From assembly GCF_007556705.1 (NCBI RefSeq), contig NZ_VJOL01000010.1:1-56869 (forward strand): DNA of 56,869 nucleotides. Reading direction: 5' to 3'. A model generated the notes under the pieces. It did not search any database. It was given only the letters and a program-made list of their open reading frames with translations, and was not told the DNA's origin. Positions 27,294 through 36,522 of the stretch are shown piece after piece; positions within the stretch are counted from its first letter, which is position 1, and the number at the start of each line of letters is the position of its first letter. This stretch comes from Tepidimonas thermarum. GTDB lineage: Bacteria; Pseudomonadota; Gammaproteobacteria; Burkholderiales; Burkholderiaceae_C. The position numbers and the translations under genes are program-made.

Positions 27294-27955
27294 TGCCGCT
27301 GCGCCATCTGCTCGCGCACAACCGCGAGTGGGCCGCGCGCATGGAAGCGGAGCGCCCGGGGTTTTTCTCGGCGCTGGCGCGCCAGCAGTCGCCGCGTTAC
27401 ATGTGGATCGGCTGCTCCGACAGCCGCGTGCCTGCCAACCAGATCACCGGCTTGGAGCCGGGCGAGGTGTTCGTGCACCGCAACGTGGCCAACGTGGTGG
27501 TGCCCACCGACCTCAACTGCCTCTCCACCCTGCAGTACGCGGTCGACATGCTGCACGTCGAGCACGTGATGGTCGTGGGCCACTACGGCTGCGGCGGTGT
27601 GCAGGCGGCGCTGGACGGGCTGCGCGTGGGGCTGGCCGACAATTGGTTGCGCCACGTGCGCGACGTGGCCGACCGCTACGCGCGCCTGCTGCAGGCGCTG
27701 CCGGCGCCGGCGCGGCTGGACGTGCTGTGCGAGCTCAACGTCATCGAGCAGGTGCGGCACGTGGCGCAGTCCACGGTGCTGCAAGATGCCTGGGCGCGCG
27801 GGCAGGCGGTGACCGTGCACGGCTGGGTGTACGGACTGCGCGACGGCTTGCTGCAGGACTTGCAGACCTCGGTGCGGGGCGTGCACGAGGTGGAATCGGT
27901 CTACCACGCGGCGCGCGAGGCTCTGCTGCGCCGCTGTGGTCTCGATCTGTCATGA
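27293..27955 (+). CDS. can: Beta-class carbonic anhydrase
   Basis: Interconverts CO2 and bicarbonate in the cytoplasm. The 220-residue protein has the zinc ligands Cys41, His97 and Cys100 and the catalytic Asp43-Arg45 pair in GCSDSRVPANQITGL; GHYGCGGVQAAL contains the second ligand set. Its ATG shares a base with the liuA stop (TAATG), so the two are translationally coupled. Placement in the liu operon suggests it supplies bicarbonate for methylcrotonyl-CoA carboxylase. Confidence 0.95.
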   Translation: MPLRHLLAHNREWAARMEAERPGFFSALARQQSPRYMWIGCSDSRVPANQITGLEPGEVFVHRNVANVVVPTDLNCLSTLQYAVDMLHVEHVMVVGHYGCGGVQAALDGLRVGLADNWLRHVRDVADRYARLLQALPAPARLDVLCELNVIEQVRHVAQSTVLQDAWARGQAVTVHGWVYGLRDGLLQDLQTSVRGVHEVESVYHAAREALLRRCGLDLS

Positions 27956-27988
27956 TTGGGGGGCTGCTGTTTTCCGCCCGCTGACGCC

Positions 27989-29878
27989 ATGTTGCCCCGT
28001 CGCCTCGACTCCTCCATCGCCTACGACATCGCGCGCGCGATGATCGATGGCTTCAACCGCCACTACCGGCTCTTTCGCACCGAGTCGGCCCGCGCCAAGC
28101 ACCGCTTCGAGACCGCCGATTGGGCGGGCCAGCAGCGCGCCCAGCGCGAGCGCATCGAGTTCTACGACCTGCGCGTCAAGGAGTGCGTCACGCGCTTGGA
28201 GCGGGAGTTTCGCGCCTCGCAGCAGCCCATGGAGGTGTGGCAGCAGGTCAAGCTGCTCTACATCGGCATGCTGGTGGACCACCGCCAGCCCGAGCTGGCC
28301 GAGACCTTCTTCAACTCGGTCACCACCAAAATCCTGCACCGCAGCTACTTCCAAAACGACTTCATCTTCGTGCGCCCGGCCATCAGCACCGAGTACATCG
28401 AGCCCGAGGACCCCAGCGCGCACACCACCTACCGCTGCTACTACCCCAAGTCCATCGACGAGCTGCCGGCCACGCTGACGCGCCTGATCGAGGATTTTGG
28501 GCTGCGTGTGCCGTTCGAGGATTTGGCGCGCGACATCGGCGATGTGCTGGCGGCGCTGCTGCCGCTCTTTGACCACCGGCGGCTGCGCGCCAACTTCCAG
28601 ATCCAGGTGCTCGACAGCCTGTTCTACCGCAACAAGGGGGCGTACGCGGTGGGCAAGCTCATCAACGGGTTTCAGGAGGTGCCGTTTGCGCTGCCCATCC
28701 TGCACGGGGCGTCCGGGCGGCTCGTCATCGACGCGCTGCTGCACGGCGAGGACGACTTGCTGATGGTGTTCAGCTTTGCGCGGGCGTACTTCATGGTGGA
28801 CATGGAGGTCCCCAGCGCCTACGTGCAGTTTTTGCGCAGCATGATGCCGCGCAAGCCGCGCGCCGAGTTCTACAACGCGCTCGGGCTGGCCAAACAGGGC
28901 AAGACGCTCTTCTACCGCGACTTCCTCTACCACATGCGGCACAGCACCGACCAGTTTCGCATCGCCCCCGGCATCAAGGGCATGGTCATGCTGGTGTTCG
29001 ACCTGCCCAGCTTTCCGTTTGTCTTCAAGGTCATCAAAGACCGCTTCCCGCCGCAAAAAGAGATCACGCCCGAGCAGGTGCGCGCCAAATACCAGCTCGT
29101 CAAACAGCACGACCGCGTCGGGCGCATGGCCGACACGCTCGAGTTCAGCGGCGTGGGCTTTCCGCGCGAGCGCTTCACCGACGAGCTGATCGAGGAAATC
29201 CAGCAGTACGCGCCCAGCCAGATCGAAATCGGCGACCGCAACGGCGACGGCAACGTCGAGGTCTTCCTCAAGCACGTCTACATCGAGCGGCGCATGATCC
29301 CGCTCAACATCTACCTGCAGGAGTGCTTCGACGTCCTGAGCAAGGACCCGGACAACGCCACAGCCCGCCAGCAGCTCGAGCACGCCGTCATCGAATACGG
29401 CAACGCCATCAAGGACCTGGTGGCGGCCAACATCTTCCCGGGCGACATGCTGTGGAAGAACTTTGGCATCACGCGCCACGGCAAGGTGGTGTTCTACGAC
29501 TACGACGAGATCGAATACGTCACCGACTGCAACTTCCGCCGCGTGCCACCGCCGCGCGACGAGGACGATGAGCTCAGCGGCGAAATCTGGTACTCGGTGG
29601 GGCCGCGCGACGTCTTCCCCGAAACCTTTGGCCCGTTTTTGCTGGGCAACCCCTTGGTGCGCGAGGTGTTCATGCGCCACCATGCGGATTTGCTCGACGT
29701 GGCCTTCTGGCAGGGCCACAAAGAGCGCATCCTGGCCGGTCACGTGCACGACGTCTTCCCGTACGAGCAGTCGCGGCGCTTTTGCACGCAGCGCGTCGTG
29801 CCCCTGTCCCCGACGGCCGAGGCGGCCCCTGCCGCTGCGGCCGATTCCCTCCCCCAACCCGCTGGAGTCATGGCATGA
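27989..29878 (+). CDS. aceK: Isocitrate dehydrogenase kinase/phosphatase
   Basis: Bifunctional enzyme that switches isocitrate dehydrogenase off and on by phosphorylation, controlling flux into the glyoxylate bypass. The 629-residue product contains the AceK blocks: [19 protein letters not shown], the ATP-binding region [20 protein letters not shown], and the C-terminal kinase-like [20 protein letters not shown]. The frame opens 11 codons upstream, but [18 protein letters not shown] is the conserved start. The stop overlaps the thiolase start (ATGA). A role beside acetyl-CoA-generating leucine catabolism makes physiological sense. Confidence 0.96.
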   Translation: MLPRRLDSSIAYDIARAMIDGFNRHYRLFRTESARAKHRFETADWAGQQRAQRERIEFYDLRVKECVTRLEREFRASQQPMEVWQQVKLLYIGMLVDHRQPELAETFFNSVTTKILHRSYFQNDFIFVRPAISTEYIEPEDPSAHTTYRCYYPKSIDELPATLTRLIEDFGLRVPFEDLARDIGDVLAALLPLFDHRRLRANFQIQVLDSLFYRNKGAYAVGKLINGFQEVPFALPILHGASGRLVIDALLHGEDDLLMVFSFARAYFMVDMEVPSAYVQFLRSMMPRKPRAEFYNALGLAKQGKTLFYRDFLYHMRHSTDQFRIAPGIKGMVMLVFDLPSFPFVFKVIKDRFPPQKEITPEQVRAKYQLVKQHDRVGRMADTLEFSGVGFPRERFTDELIEEIQQYAPSQIEIGDRNGDGNVEVFLKHVYIERRMIPLNIYLQECFDVLSKDPDNATARQQLEHAVIEYGNAIKDLVAANIFPGDMLWKNFGITRHGKVVFYDYDEIEYVTDCNFRRVPPPRDEDDELSGEIWYSVGPRDVFPETFGPFLLGNPLVREVFMRHHADLLDVAFWQGHKERILAGHVHDVFPYEQSRRFCTQRVVPLSPTAEAAPAAAADSLPQPAGVMA

Positions 29879-31062
29879 GTCAAACCGATCCGATCGTCAT
29901 CGTGGGTGCCGCGCGCACCCCTATGGGCAGCTTCCAGGGTGATTTCTCGGCGCTGGCGGCGCACGACCTGGGCGCGGCCGCCATCCGCGCCGCGGTCGAG
30001 CGCGCCGGCATCGCGCCCGAACAGGTCGACGAGGTGCTGATGGGCAACTGCCTCATGGCCGGGCAGGGTCAGGCGCCGGCGCGCCAGGCCGCGCTCAAGG
30101 CTGGCTTGCCCAAGAGCGCTGGCGCCGTCACGCTGTCCAAAATGTGCGGCTCGGGCATGCGCGCTGCCATGTTCGCGCACGACATGCTGGTTGCCGGCAC
30201 CGCCGACGTCATGGTCGCCGGCGGCATGGAGAGCATGACCAACGCGCCGTACCTGCTGCTCAAGGGCCGCGGCGGCTACCGCATGGGCCACGACCGCGTC
30301 TTCGACCACATGATGCTCGACGGGCTGGAAGACGCCTACGAGCCCGGGCGCAGCATGGGCACCTTTGGCGAGGAGTGTGCCGCCAAATACCAGTTCACGC
30401 GCGAGCAGCAAGACGCCTTCGCCACCGAAAGCGTCAAGCGGGCGCAGCGCGCCGTCGCCGATGGCAGCTTTGCCGCCGAAATCACCCCCGTCACCGTCAA
30501 GGAGCGCAGCGGCGAGCGGGTGGTGGCCAGCGACGAAGGCCCGGCCAAGATCAAGCTCGACAAAATCCCCGCGCTCAAGCCGGCGTTCAAGAAGGACGGC
30601 ACCATCACCGCGGCGTCGAGCTCGTCGATCAACGACGGTGCGGCGGCGCTGGTGCTGATGCGCGCCTCCACCGCCGAGCGGCTGGGTTGCCGGCCGCTGG
30701 CGCGCATCCTCGGCCACGCGGTGCACGCGCAAGAGCCCAACTGGTTCACCACCGCGCCGGTGGGCGCGACCCGCAAGCTGCTGGCCAAAGTGGGCTGGCA
30801 GGTGTCCGACGTGCAGCTGTGGGAGGTCAACGAAGCCTTTGCCGTGGTGCCGATGGCGCTCATGACCGAGCTGGGCGTGTCGCACGACATCGTCAATGTC
30901 AACGGCGGGGCCTGCGCGCTGGGCCATCCGATCGGCGCCAGCGGCGCGCGCATCATGGTGACCCTGATGCACGCGCTCAAGGCGCGCGGCCTCAAGCGCG
31001 GCGTGGCCACGCTGTGCATCGGCGGCGGCGAAGCCACGGCCGTGGCGCTCGAAATGCTCTGA
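29875..31062 (+). CDS. Acetyl-CoA C-acetyltransferase (thiolase)
   Basis: A 395-residue thiolase of the AtoB/PhaA type, condensing or cleaving acetoacetyl-CoA. It has the nucleophile Cys91 in [11 protein letters not shown], the [18 protein letters not shown] block with its catalytic His, and the C-terminal [13 protein letters not shown] with the second Cys. It is coupled to aceK by a 4-base overlap and followed by an acyl-CoA dehydrogenase gene. In this setting it probably handles the acetoacetyl-CoA end of leucine or fatty-acid breakdown. Confidence 0.93.
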   Translation: MSQTDPIVIVGAARTPMGSFQGDFSALAAHDLGAAAIRAAVERAGIAPEQVDEVLMGNCLMAGQGQAPARQAALKAGLPKSAGAVTLSKMCGSGMRAAMFAHDMLVAGTADVMVAGGMESMTNAPYLLLKGRGGYRMGHDRVFDHMMLDGLEDAYEPGRSMGTFGEECAAKYQFTREQQDAFATESVKRAQRAVADGSFAAEITPVTVKERSGERVVASDEGPAKIKLDKIPALKPAFKKDGTITAASSSSINDGAAALVLMRASTAERLGCRPLARILGHAVHAQEPNWFTTAPVGATRKLLAKVGWQVSDVQLWEVNEAFAVVPMALMTELGVSHDIVNVNGGACALGHPIGASGARIMVTLMHALKARGLKRGVATLCIGGGEATAVALEML

Positions 31063-31104
31063 CGCCGCCGCTGCCCGCGAGCGCTGCAACCACCAGGCCC
31101 TGCC

Positions 31105-32232
31105 ATGCTGCTGACCGACGACCAACACATGATTCGCGACGCGGTGCGCGCCTTTGCCCGCGAGCAGCTCTGGCCCCACGCCGCGCGCTGGGACCGCGAG
31201 CACACCTTCCCGCGCGAGGCGCACCAGGGCCTGGCGGCCCTGGGCTGCTATGGCGTGTGCGTGCCGGTGGACTACGGTGGGGCGGGCCTGGACTACCTGA
31301 GCCTGGCCGTGGTGCTGGAAGAAATCGCCGCCGGTGACGGCGGCACCAGCACCGCAATCAGCGTCAACAACTGCCCCGTGTGCGCCATTTTGCTGCGCTA
31401 CGGCAGCGAAGCGCAAAAGCTGCGCTGGCTGGTGCCGCTGGCGCGCGGGCAGATGCTGGGCGCCTTTTGCCTGACCGAGCCGCACGTCGGCTCGGACGCA
31501 GCAAGCCTGCGCACCACGGCCCGGCGCGAGGGCGATGCCTACGTGCTCGATGGCGTCAAGCAGTTCATCACCAGCGGCAAAAACGGCCAGGTGGCCATCG
31601 TCATCGCGGTCACCGACAAAGCCGCCGGCAAGCGTGGCATGAGTGCGTTCATCGTCCCCACCGACACGCCCGGCTACCACGTCGAGCGCTTGGAGGACAA
31701 GGTGGGCCAGCACTCCAGCGACACCGCCCAAATCCGCCTGGAGGGTTGCCGCATCCCGCTGGACCACCGCATCGGCGAGGAGGGCGAAGGCTACAAGATC
31801 GCCCTGTCGGCGCTCGAAGGCGGGCGCATCGGCATCGCCGCGCAAAGCATCGGCATGGCGCGCAGCGCGCTGGAGGTGGCCATCGACTACGCCAAGCAGC
31901 GCGAGAGCTTTGGCAAGCCCATCTTCGAGCACCAGGCGGTGGGTTTCCGGCTGGCCGAGGCGGCCGCCAAACTGGAGGCCGCGCGCCAGCTCACCTGGCA
32001 CGCCGCCGCCCTGCGCGACGCTGGCCAGCCCTGTCTGAAAGAGGCCGCCATGGCCAAGCTCATCGCCAGCGAAACCGCCGAATGGGTCTGCTCGGCGGCC
32101 ATCCAAACGCTGGGCGGCTACGGCTACGTCAGCGACTTCCCGGTCGAGCGCATCTGGCGCGACGTGCGCGTGTGCCAGATCTACGAGGGCACCAGCGACG
32201 TGCAAAAAATCCTCATCCAGCGCGCGCTATAG
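31105..32232 (+). CDS. Acyl-CoA dehydrogenase
   Basis: A 375-residue flavoprotein dehydrogenase. It has LTEPHVGSDAASLRTTARR (FAD/substrate region), ITSGKNGQVAIVIAVTDK, and SIGMARSALEVAIDYAKQRESFGKPI. The catalytic base is in QIYEGTSDVQKILI near the C-terminus, as in short- and medium-chain enzymes, unlike LiuA upstream. Chain-length preference cannot be read from the sequence. It ends the liu-like run of plus-strand genes. Confidence 0.93.
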   Translation: MLLTDDQHMIRDAVRAFAREQLWPHAARWDREHTFPREAHQGLAALGCYGVCVPVDYGGAGLDYLSLAVVLEEIAAGDGGTSTAISVNNCPVCAILLRYGSEAQKLRWLVPLARGQMLGAFCLTEPHVGSDAASLRTTARREGDAYVLDGVKQFITSGKNGQVAIVIAVTDKAAGKRGMSAFIVPTDTPGYHVERLEDKVGQHSSDTAQIRLEGCRIPLDHRIGEEGEGYKIALSALEGGRIGIAAQSIGMARSALEVAIDYAKQRESFGKPIFEHQAVGFRLAEAAAKLEAARQLTWHAAALRDAGQPCLKEAAMAKLIASETAEWVCSAAIQTLGGYGYVSDFPVERIWRDVRVCQIYEGTSDVQKILIQRAL

Positions 32233-32346
32233 GGGGCAGGGCCCCTGTGCGCGTATGGGGGGTTATCGGCACTGCAGGAGTGATAGTCGAGGTCAACGGC
32301 GGCCGCGTCCGAAATTTCATATAGGACGTGCTATGCTCGCGTCCCC

Positions 32347-33000
32347 ATGACCCATCGCCTGCATGTCGTGGTCCCGCTGACCACCGACGACCCCGAACAC
32401 CGCCGCCGCTTGACCGAGCTGCAGGCGGTTTTCGCGCAGGCGTGCAACCTGCTGGCGCCGCAGGTGCGGCAGCACCGGTGCTGGAACCGGGTGGCGCTGC
32501 ACCACCTGGCCTATCGCCAGCTGCGCCAAGCCTTGCCGCAGCTGGGCTCGCAAATGGCGTGCAACGCGATCTACTCGGTGTGCCGCACGGCGCGCCTCGT
32601 CTATCAGCACCCGAACAGCCCGTTTGCGCTGGCGCGCTGGGGCGAGCGCCCGCTGCCGCTGCTGCGGTTTGCGCCCGACTGCCCGGTGTACTTCGACCGC
32701 CACACGCTCAGCGTGCGGCCCCAGGGGCTGTCCCTGTTCACGCTGGACGGTCGCATGCGGTTCGACCTATCGTTGCCCGCCCAGCTCCTGCAGGCCATTG
32801 CCACCATGCGTTTGCGCGAGGTGGTGCTCAACCGCAGCGCTGACGGCGGGTTTCGGCTCGCGTTTTCCCTCAGCGCCGCCGCTGGGGATGCGCCGACCGA
32901 AGACGAGGCACAGCTCTGGGTCGACGCCGGCGCGCCAGTGGCGCCGTCGCTTCAATTGCCATCGTACCTTGACGTGGAAGTTTCCCATGAATCCGTCTAA
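32347..33000 (+). CDS. Small TnpB-like protein truncated after the first RuvC motif
   Basis: A 217-residue protein with no assigned function. Residues 20-87 (RRLTELQAVFAQACNLLAP, WNRVALHHLAYRQLRQALPQ, SQMACNAIYSVCRTARLVY) follow the helical N-terminal pattern of IS605-family TnpB. Residues 115-175 (YFDRHTLSVRPQGLSLFTLD, GR, then GGFRLAFSL) follow the TnpB beta-rich region. LWVDAGAPVAPS (Asp193) sits where TnpB has its first RuvC motif (VDxGxxxxA). The rest of RuvC and the zinc finger are absent. It has its own TATGCT (32332-32337) and overlaps the next transporter gene by 14 bases. It may be an exapted nuclease-dead relative or a decayed transposon remnant. The TnpB link is from memory of family patterns. 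Confidence 0.7.
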   Translation: MTHRLHVVVPLTTDDPEHRRRLTELQAVFAQACNLLAPQVRQHRCWNRVALHHLAYRQLRQALPQLGSQMACNAIYSVCRTARLVYQHPNSPFALARWGERPLPLLRFAPDCPVYFDRHTLSVRPQGLSLFTLDGRMRFDLSLPAQLLQAIATMRLREVVLNRSADGGFRLAFSLSAAAGDAPTEDEAQLWVDAGAPVAPSLQLPSYLDVEVSHESV

Positions 33001-34741
33001 CCCAGCCGCCGTGGCCCACCCCGGCGAGCTCCAAGATGCGCTGCGGCCGCTGTGGCCCGTGGTGCGTCGCGCGTGGCTGTACGCGGCCGTGGCATCGCTG
33101 TTGGTGCTGGCGCCCACGTTCTACATGTTCGAGGTGTACGGGCGCGTGCTCAACAGCCGCAACCACAACACGCTGCTGATGCTCACCCTGGGCGTCGTGC
33201 TGGCCTACGCCGTCATGGAGCTGCTCGAATGGTCCCGCGCCGAAATCCTGCGCGAGGTGGGGGCCTGGTTCGATCGGCGCATGGCCCCCCGCATCGTCGA
33301 TGCCATCCACGAATTCAACCTGCGCCGCCTGGGCTCGGCCAACGTACAGCCGATGGCCGACCTGCGCATCGTGCGCGACTTCTTCCACCATCCGGTGGTG
33401 GCCGCCGCTATGGAGGCGCCAGTGGCGCTGGTCTTTTTGCTGGTGTTGTTTGGGATTCATCCGGTGCTGGGGTGGGCGGCCCTGCTGGGGGCACTCATCC
33501 AGGCGGGCCTGGCCTGGTGGAACGAGCGCCTGACCCAACCGCCCCTGAGTGCCGCCAACCGCAGCGGCATCGCTGCGCAGCAAAGCGCCGAGGGCATGCT
33601 GCGCAATGCCGAGGTGGTGCACGCCATGGGCATGCTGCGCAGCCTACGCCAGCGCTGGTGGACGCTGCAGCAAGAGATGCTGCAGCACCAGGCCGTCGCC
33701 TCCAACCGCGCGGGCGCGTTCTCGGCCGTCACCAAGTGGATCCAAATCGTGTGGTCGTCCCTGTTGCTGGGGCTGGGCGCCTGGTTGGTGCTGGAAAACA
33801 CGCTGCCCGGCGGGGCGGGGATGATGATCGTCGGCTCGGTGCTGGGTGGCCGCGTGCTGGCACCGATGGTGCAGCTCATCACCCAATGGCGTGCCGTCGT
33901 TGGCGTGCGCGATGCCTGGGGTCGCCTGCACCAGATGCTGTCCCAAATGCCCCCGGCCGCACCGGCCATGGCACTGCCCACGCCGCGTGGACACCTTGTC
34001 GCCGAAGGCCTGATCATCGCCCCGCCGGGGGGACAGCAGGCGTTGCTGCGCAACGTTGTCTTCGAGCTCAAGCCTGGCGAAGTGATGGCGGTCGTCGGCC
34101 CTTCCGGGGCGGGCAAGACCACGCTGGCGCGTGCCCTGGTGGGCTTGTGGCCCTCGATGGCGGGCAAAGTGCGCCTTGACGGCGCCGACGTCTATGCCTG
34201 GCGCAAAGACGATCTCGGCCCGCACATCGGCTACCTCCCGCAGGGTGTCGAGCTGCTGGAGGGCACGATTGCCGACAACATCGCGCGCTTTGGTCACGTG
34301 GATGCGCGCCGGGTGCGCGAGGCCGCCGAGCTCGTCGATCTGCACACCCTCATCGAAACCCTGCCCAACGGCTATGACACCGACATCGGCGCCGACGGCT
34401 TGGTGCTCTCGGGCGGTCAGCGCCAACGCGTCGGCCTGGCGCGCGCCCTGTACGGCGACCCGGTTCTGGTCGTCCTTGACGAGCCCAATGCCAGCCTCGA
34501 CGAGGCAGGCGACCAGGCGCTGGCGCGCGCCATCCAGACCCTCAAGGCGCGCGGCACCACCTTCGTCGTCATCACCCACCGCACCAGCATCTTGCCGGTG
34601 GTGGACAAGATGCTGGTCCTGGTCGATGGCGCGGTGCGCGCCTTTGGCCCGCGCGACGACGTGCTTGCCGCGCTTCGTGGCGCGCCGCCTGCGGGTGGCG
34701 CCCCCGTACCCAGCACCGCAACGGCAGGAGCCGCCGCATGA
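32987..34741 (+). CDS. Type I secretion system permease/ATPase (first copy)
   Basis: A 584-residue PrtD/RsaD/AprD-type transporter. An N-terminal membrane domain of about six helices (residues 30-310) is fused to an ABC ATPase with Walker A GPSGAGKTTLARALVG, the signature LSGGQRQRVGLARALYG and Walker B VLVVLDEPNASLD with its catalytic Glu. There is no C39 peptidase domain, as expected for exporters of C-terminal-signal RTX and S-layer proteins. It starts within the end of the TnpB-like gene and overlaps the second transporter by 4 bases. Probable substrates are the DUF4214 proteins encoded 15-24 kb downstream on the same strand. Confidence 0.93.
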   Translation: MNPSNPAAVAHPGELQDALRPLWPVVRRAWLYAAVASLLVLAPTFYMFEVYGRVLNSRNHNTLLMLTLGVVLAYAVMELLEWSRAEILREVGAWFDRRMAPRIVDAIHEFNLRRLGSANVQPMADLRIVRDFFHHPVVAAAMEAPVALVFLLVLFGIHPVLGWAALLGALIQAGLAWWNERLTQPPLSAANRSGIAAQQSAEGMLRNAEVVHAMGMLRSLRQRWWTLQQEMLQHQAVASNRAGAFSAVTKWIQIVWSSLLLGLGAWLVLENTLPGGAGMMIVGSVLGGRVLAPMVQLITQWRAVVGVRDAWGRLHQMLSQMPPAAPAMALPTPRGHLVAEGLIIAPPGGQQALLRNVVFELKPGEVMAVVGPSGAGKTTLARALVGLWPSMAGKVRLDGADVYAWRKDDLGPHIGYLPQGVELLEGTIADNIARFGHVDARRVREAAELVDLHTLIETLPNGYDTDIGADGLVLSGGQRQRVGLARALYGDPVLVVLDEPNASLDEAGDQALARAIQTLKARGTTFVVITHRTSILPVVDKMLVLVDGAVRAFGPRDDVLAALRGAPPAGGAPVPSTATAGAAA

Positions 34742-36477
34742 CCTCTCAAGCCCCTACCACCCCTCCCGCGAGCGAGCTGCGCCAGACGCTGTGGGCGTTT
34801 CGGCGCGAGTTCTACGCCGTCGGCTGGTTCAGCCTCGTGGCCAACGTGCTCATGCTCACGCCCACGCTGTACATGCTCCAAATCTACGACCGTGTGCTCG
34901 TGGGGCGCAGCGAACTGACGCTGCTGGCCGTCAGCGTGCTGGCCCTGGTGCTCCTGGGCATCATGGCCGTGGCCGAGTGGATGCGCTCGCGCGTGCTGGT
35001 GCGCGCCGGCATGCGCATCGATGATGTGCTCAGCCGCCGGGTGTTCCAAGCGTCTTTCGACGCCAGCCTCAGCCCGCTGGACCGCACGCAGACCCGGGCT
35101 CTGGCCGATTTGACCGAGCTGCGTCAGTTCATCACGGGCAACGGCATCTTTGCGTTTTTCGACCTGCCCTGGGTGCCCATCTACATCGGGGTGTTGTTCC
35201 TCATGCACCCGTGGCTGGGTGTCCTCGCGGTGATGTTTGCCATCGTTCAGGGTGGCTTGGCGTGGTGGGGGCACCACCGCGCGCTGTCGCCCACCCAGGC
35301 CCTACAGCGCTTGCAGGCCGACGAAAACCGCTTCCTGCAGGCCAAGCTGCGCAACGCCGAGGTCGTGCAGGCGATGGGCATGCTGCCTGGCCTCAAGCAG
35401 CGCTGGCAGCAGCGGCACGAGGAGGTGCTCGACCAACACGCCCGCGTGCAGGCCCGCGCCCACCAGGTCACGGCCTGGAGCAAATTTATCCGTTACTGCC
35501 AGCAATCCTTCATGCTCGGGGCGGGGGCGCTGCTGGCCATCGACGGTCAAATCACCCCCGGCGCCATGATCGCCGCCAACGTCCTGGCCTCGCGCGCGCT
35601 CGCCCCCATCGACCTGCTGGTGGGCACCTGGAAGGCGTTTCTCAGCGCGCGCGGCGCCTACCAGCGGCTCGAGCAGCTGCTGCAACGCTACCCCGCCGCG
35701 TCGCAGGCGCTGCGCCGCCTTGCGCCCCAGGGGCAGCTCGAGCTGCGTGCGGTGGTGGCCACCGCCGCCGGTCGCCAGCAGCCCATCCTGCACGGGATCG
35801 ACCTGCAGTGCGCGCCCGGCACCGTCACGGTCGTCATGGGGCCGTCGGGGTCCGGCAAGTCCACGCTGGCGCGCGTGATGGTGGGCATCTGGCCTGCCGA
35901 ACACGGCCAGATCCTGCTCGACAACGCCCCGCTGCACCACTGGGACCGCGACGAACTCGGGCCCCACATCGGTTATTTGCCGCAGGACATCGAACTGTTT
36001 GACGGCACGATCGCGCAAAACATCGCGCGCATGGCCGAACCCGATGCCGCCGCCGTCGTGGCCGCCGCGCGCCGCACCGGCTTGCACGAAACCATCCTGC
36101 GCTTTCCCAAGGGCTACGACACCCCCATGGGGGAGGCGGGCGGACTGCTCTCCGGGGGCCAGCGGCAACGCATCGCGCTGGCGCGCGCGCTCTACGGCGA
36201 CCCGCGCCTTGTCGTGCTTGATGAGCCCAACGCCAACCTTGACGAGGTCGGTGAAGCCGCCCTGCAGCGCGCGCTGCAGGAGCTCAAAGCCAACGGCCGC
36301 ACCGTCGTCGTCGTTTCCCACCGGCCCGGCGTGCTGGCCGCCGCCGATCGCGTTGTGCTCATGCGCGACGGGCGCATCGAGCGTCAGGGCCCGCGTGACG
36401 AGGTGCTGGCCCAGCTGGCCATTGCCCGCCAAGCCGCGCCTGCAGCCCCTCTGGCGGCCCGGCCCGCTACCGCCTAA
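34738..36477 (+). CDS. Type I secretion system permease/ATPase (second copy)
   Basis: A 579-residue paralogue of the preceding protein. Membrane helices span about residues 20-310, and the ATPase has GPSGSGKSTLARVMVG, LSGGQRQRIALARALYG and LVVLDEPNANLD, so its nucleotide site also looks intact. Both copies keep all catalytic motifs, so they could work as a heterodimer or as separate homodimers for different substrates. It is coupled to the first copy by ATGA. The adaptor gene follows within 50 bases. Confidence 0.93.
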   Translation: MTSQAPTTPPASELRQTLWAFRREFYAVGWFSLVANVLMLTPTLYMLQIYDRVLVGRSELTLLAVSVLALVLLGIMAVAEWMRSRVLVRAGMRIDDVLSRRVFQASFDASLSPLDRTQTRALADLTELRQFITGNGIFAFFDLPWVPIYIGVLFLMHPWLGVLAVMFAIVQGGLAWWGHHRALSPTQALQRLQADENRFLQAKLRNAEVVQAMGMLPGLKQRWQQRHEEVLDQHARVQARAHQVTAWSKFIRYCQQSFMLGAGALLAIDGQITPGAMIAANVLASRALAPIDLLVGTWKAFLSARGAYQRLEQLLQRYPAASQALRRLAPQGQLELRAVVATAAGRQQPILHGIDLQCAPGTVTVVMGPSGSGKSTLARVMVGIWPAEHGQILLDNAPLHHWDRDELGPHIGYLPQDIELFDGTIAQNIARMAEPDAAAVVAAARRTGLHETILRFPKGYDTPMGEAGGLLSGGQRQRIALARALYGDPRLVVLDEPNANLDEVGEAALQRALQELKANGRTVVVVSHRPGVLAAADRVVLMRDGRIERQGPRDEVLAQLAIARQAAPAAPLAARPATA

Positions 36478-36522
36478 CCCGTGCCGACGCAACCCCCACC
36501 GAACACCATCACGCTGCAAACC

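Noticed and set aside
27950-29857. 635-codon minus-strand open frame
   Set aside because: Antisense shadow of aceK; its composition is repetitive Val/Asp/His/Gly with no domain.
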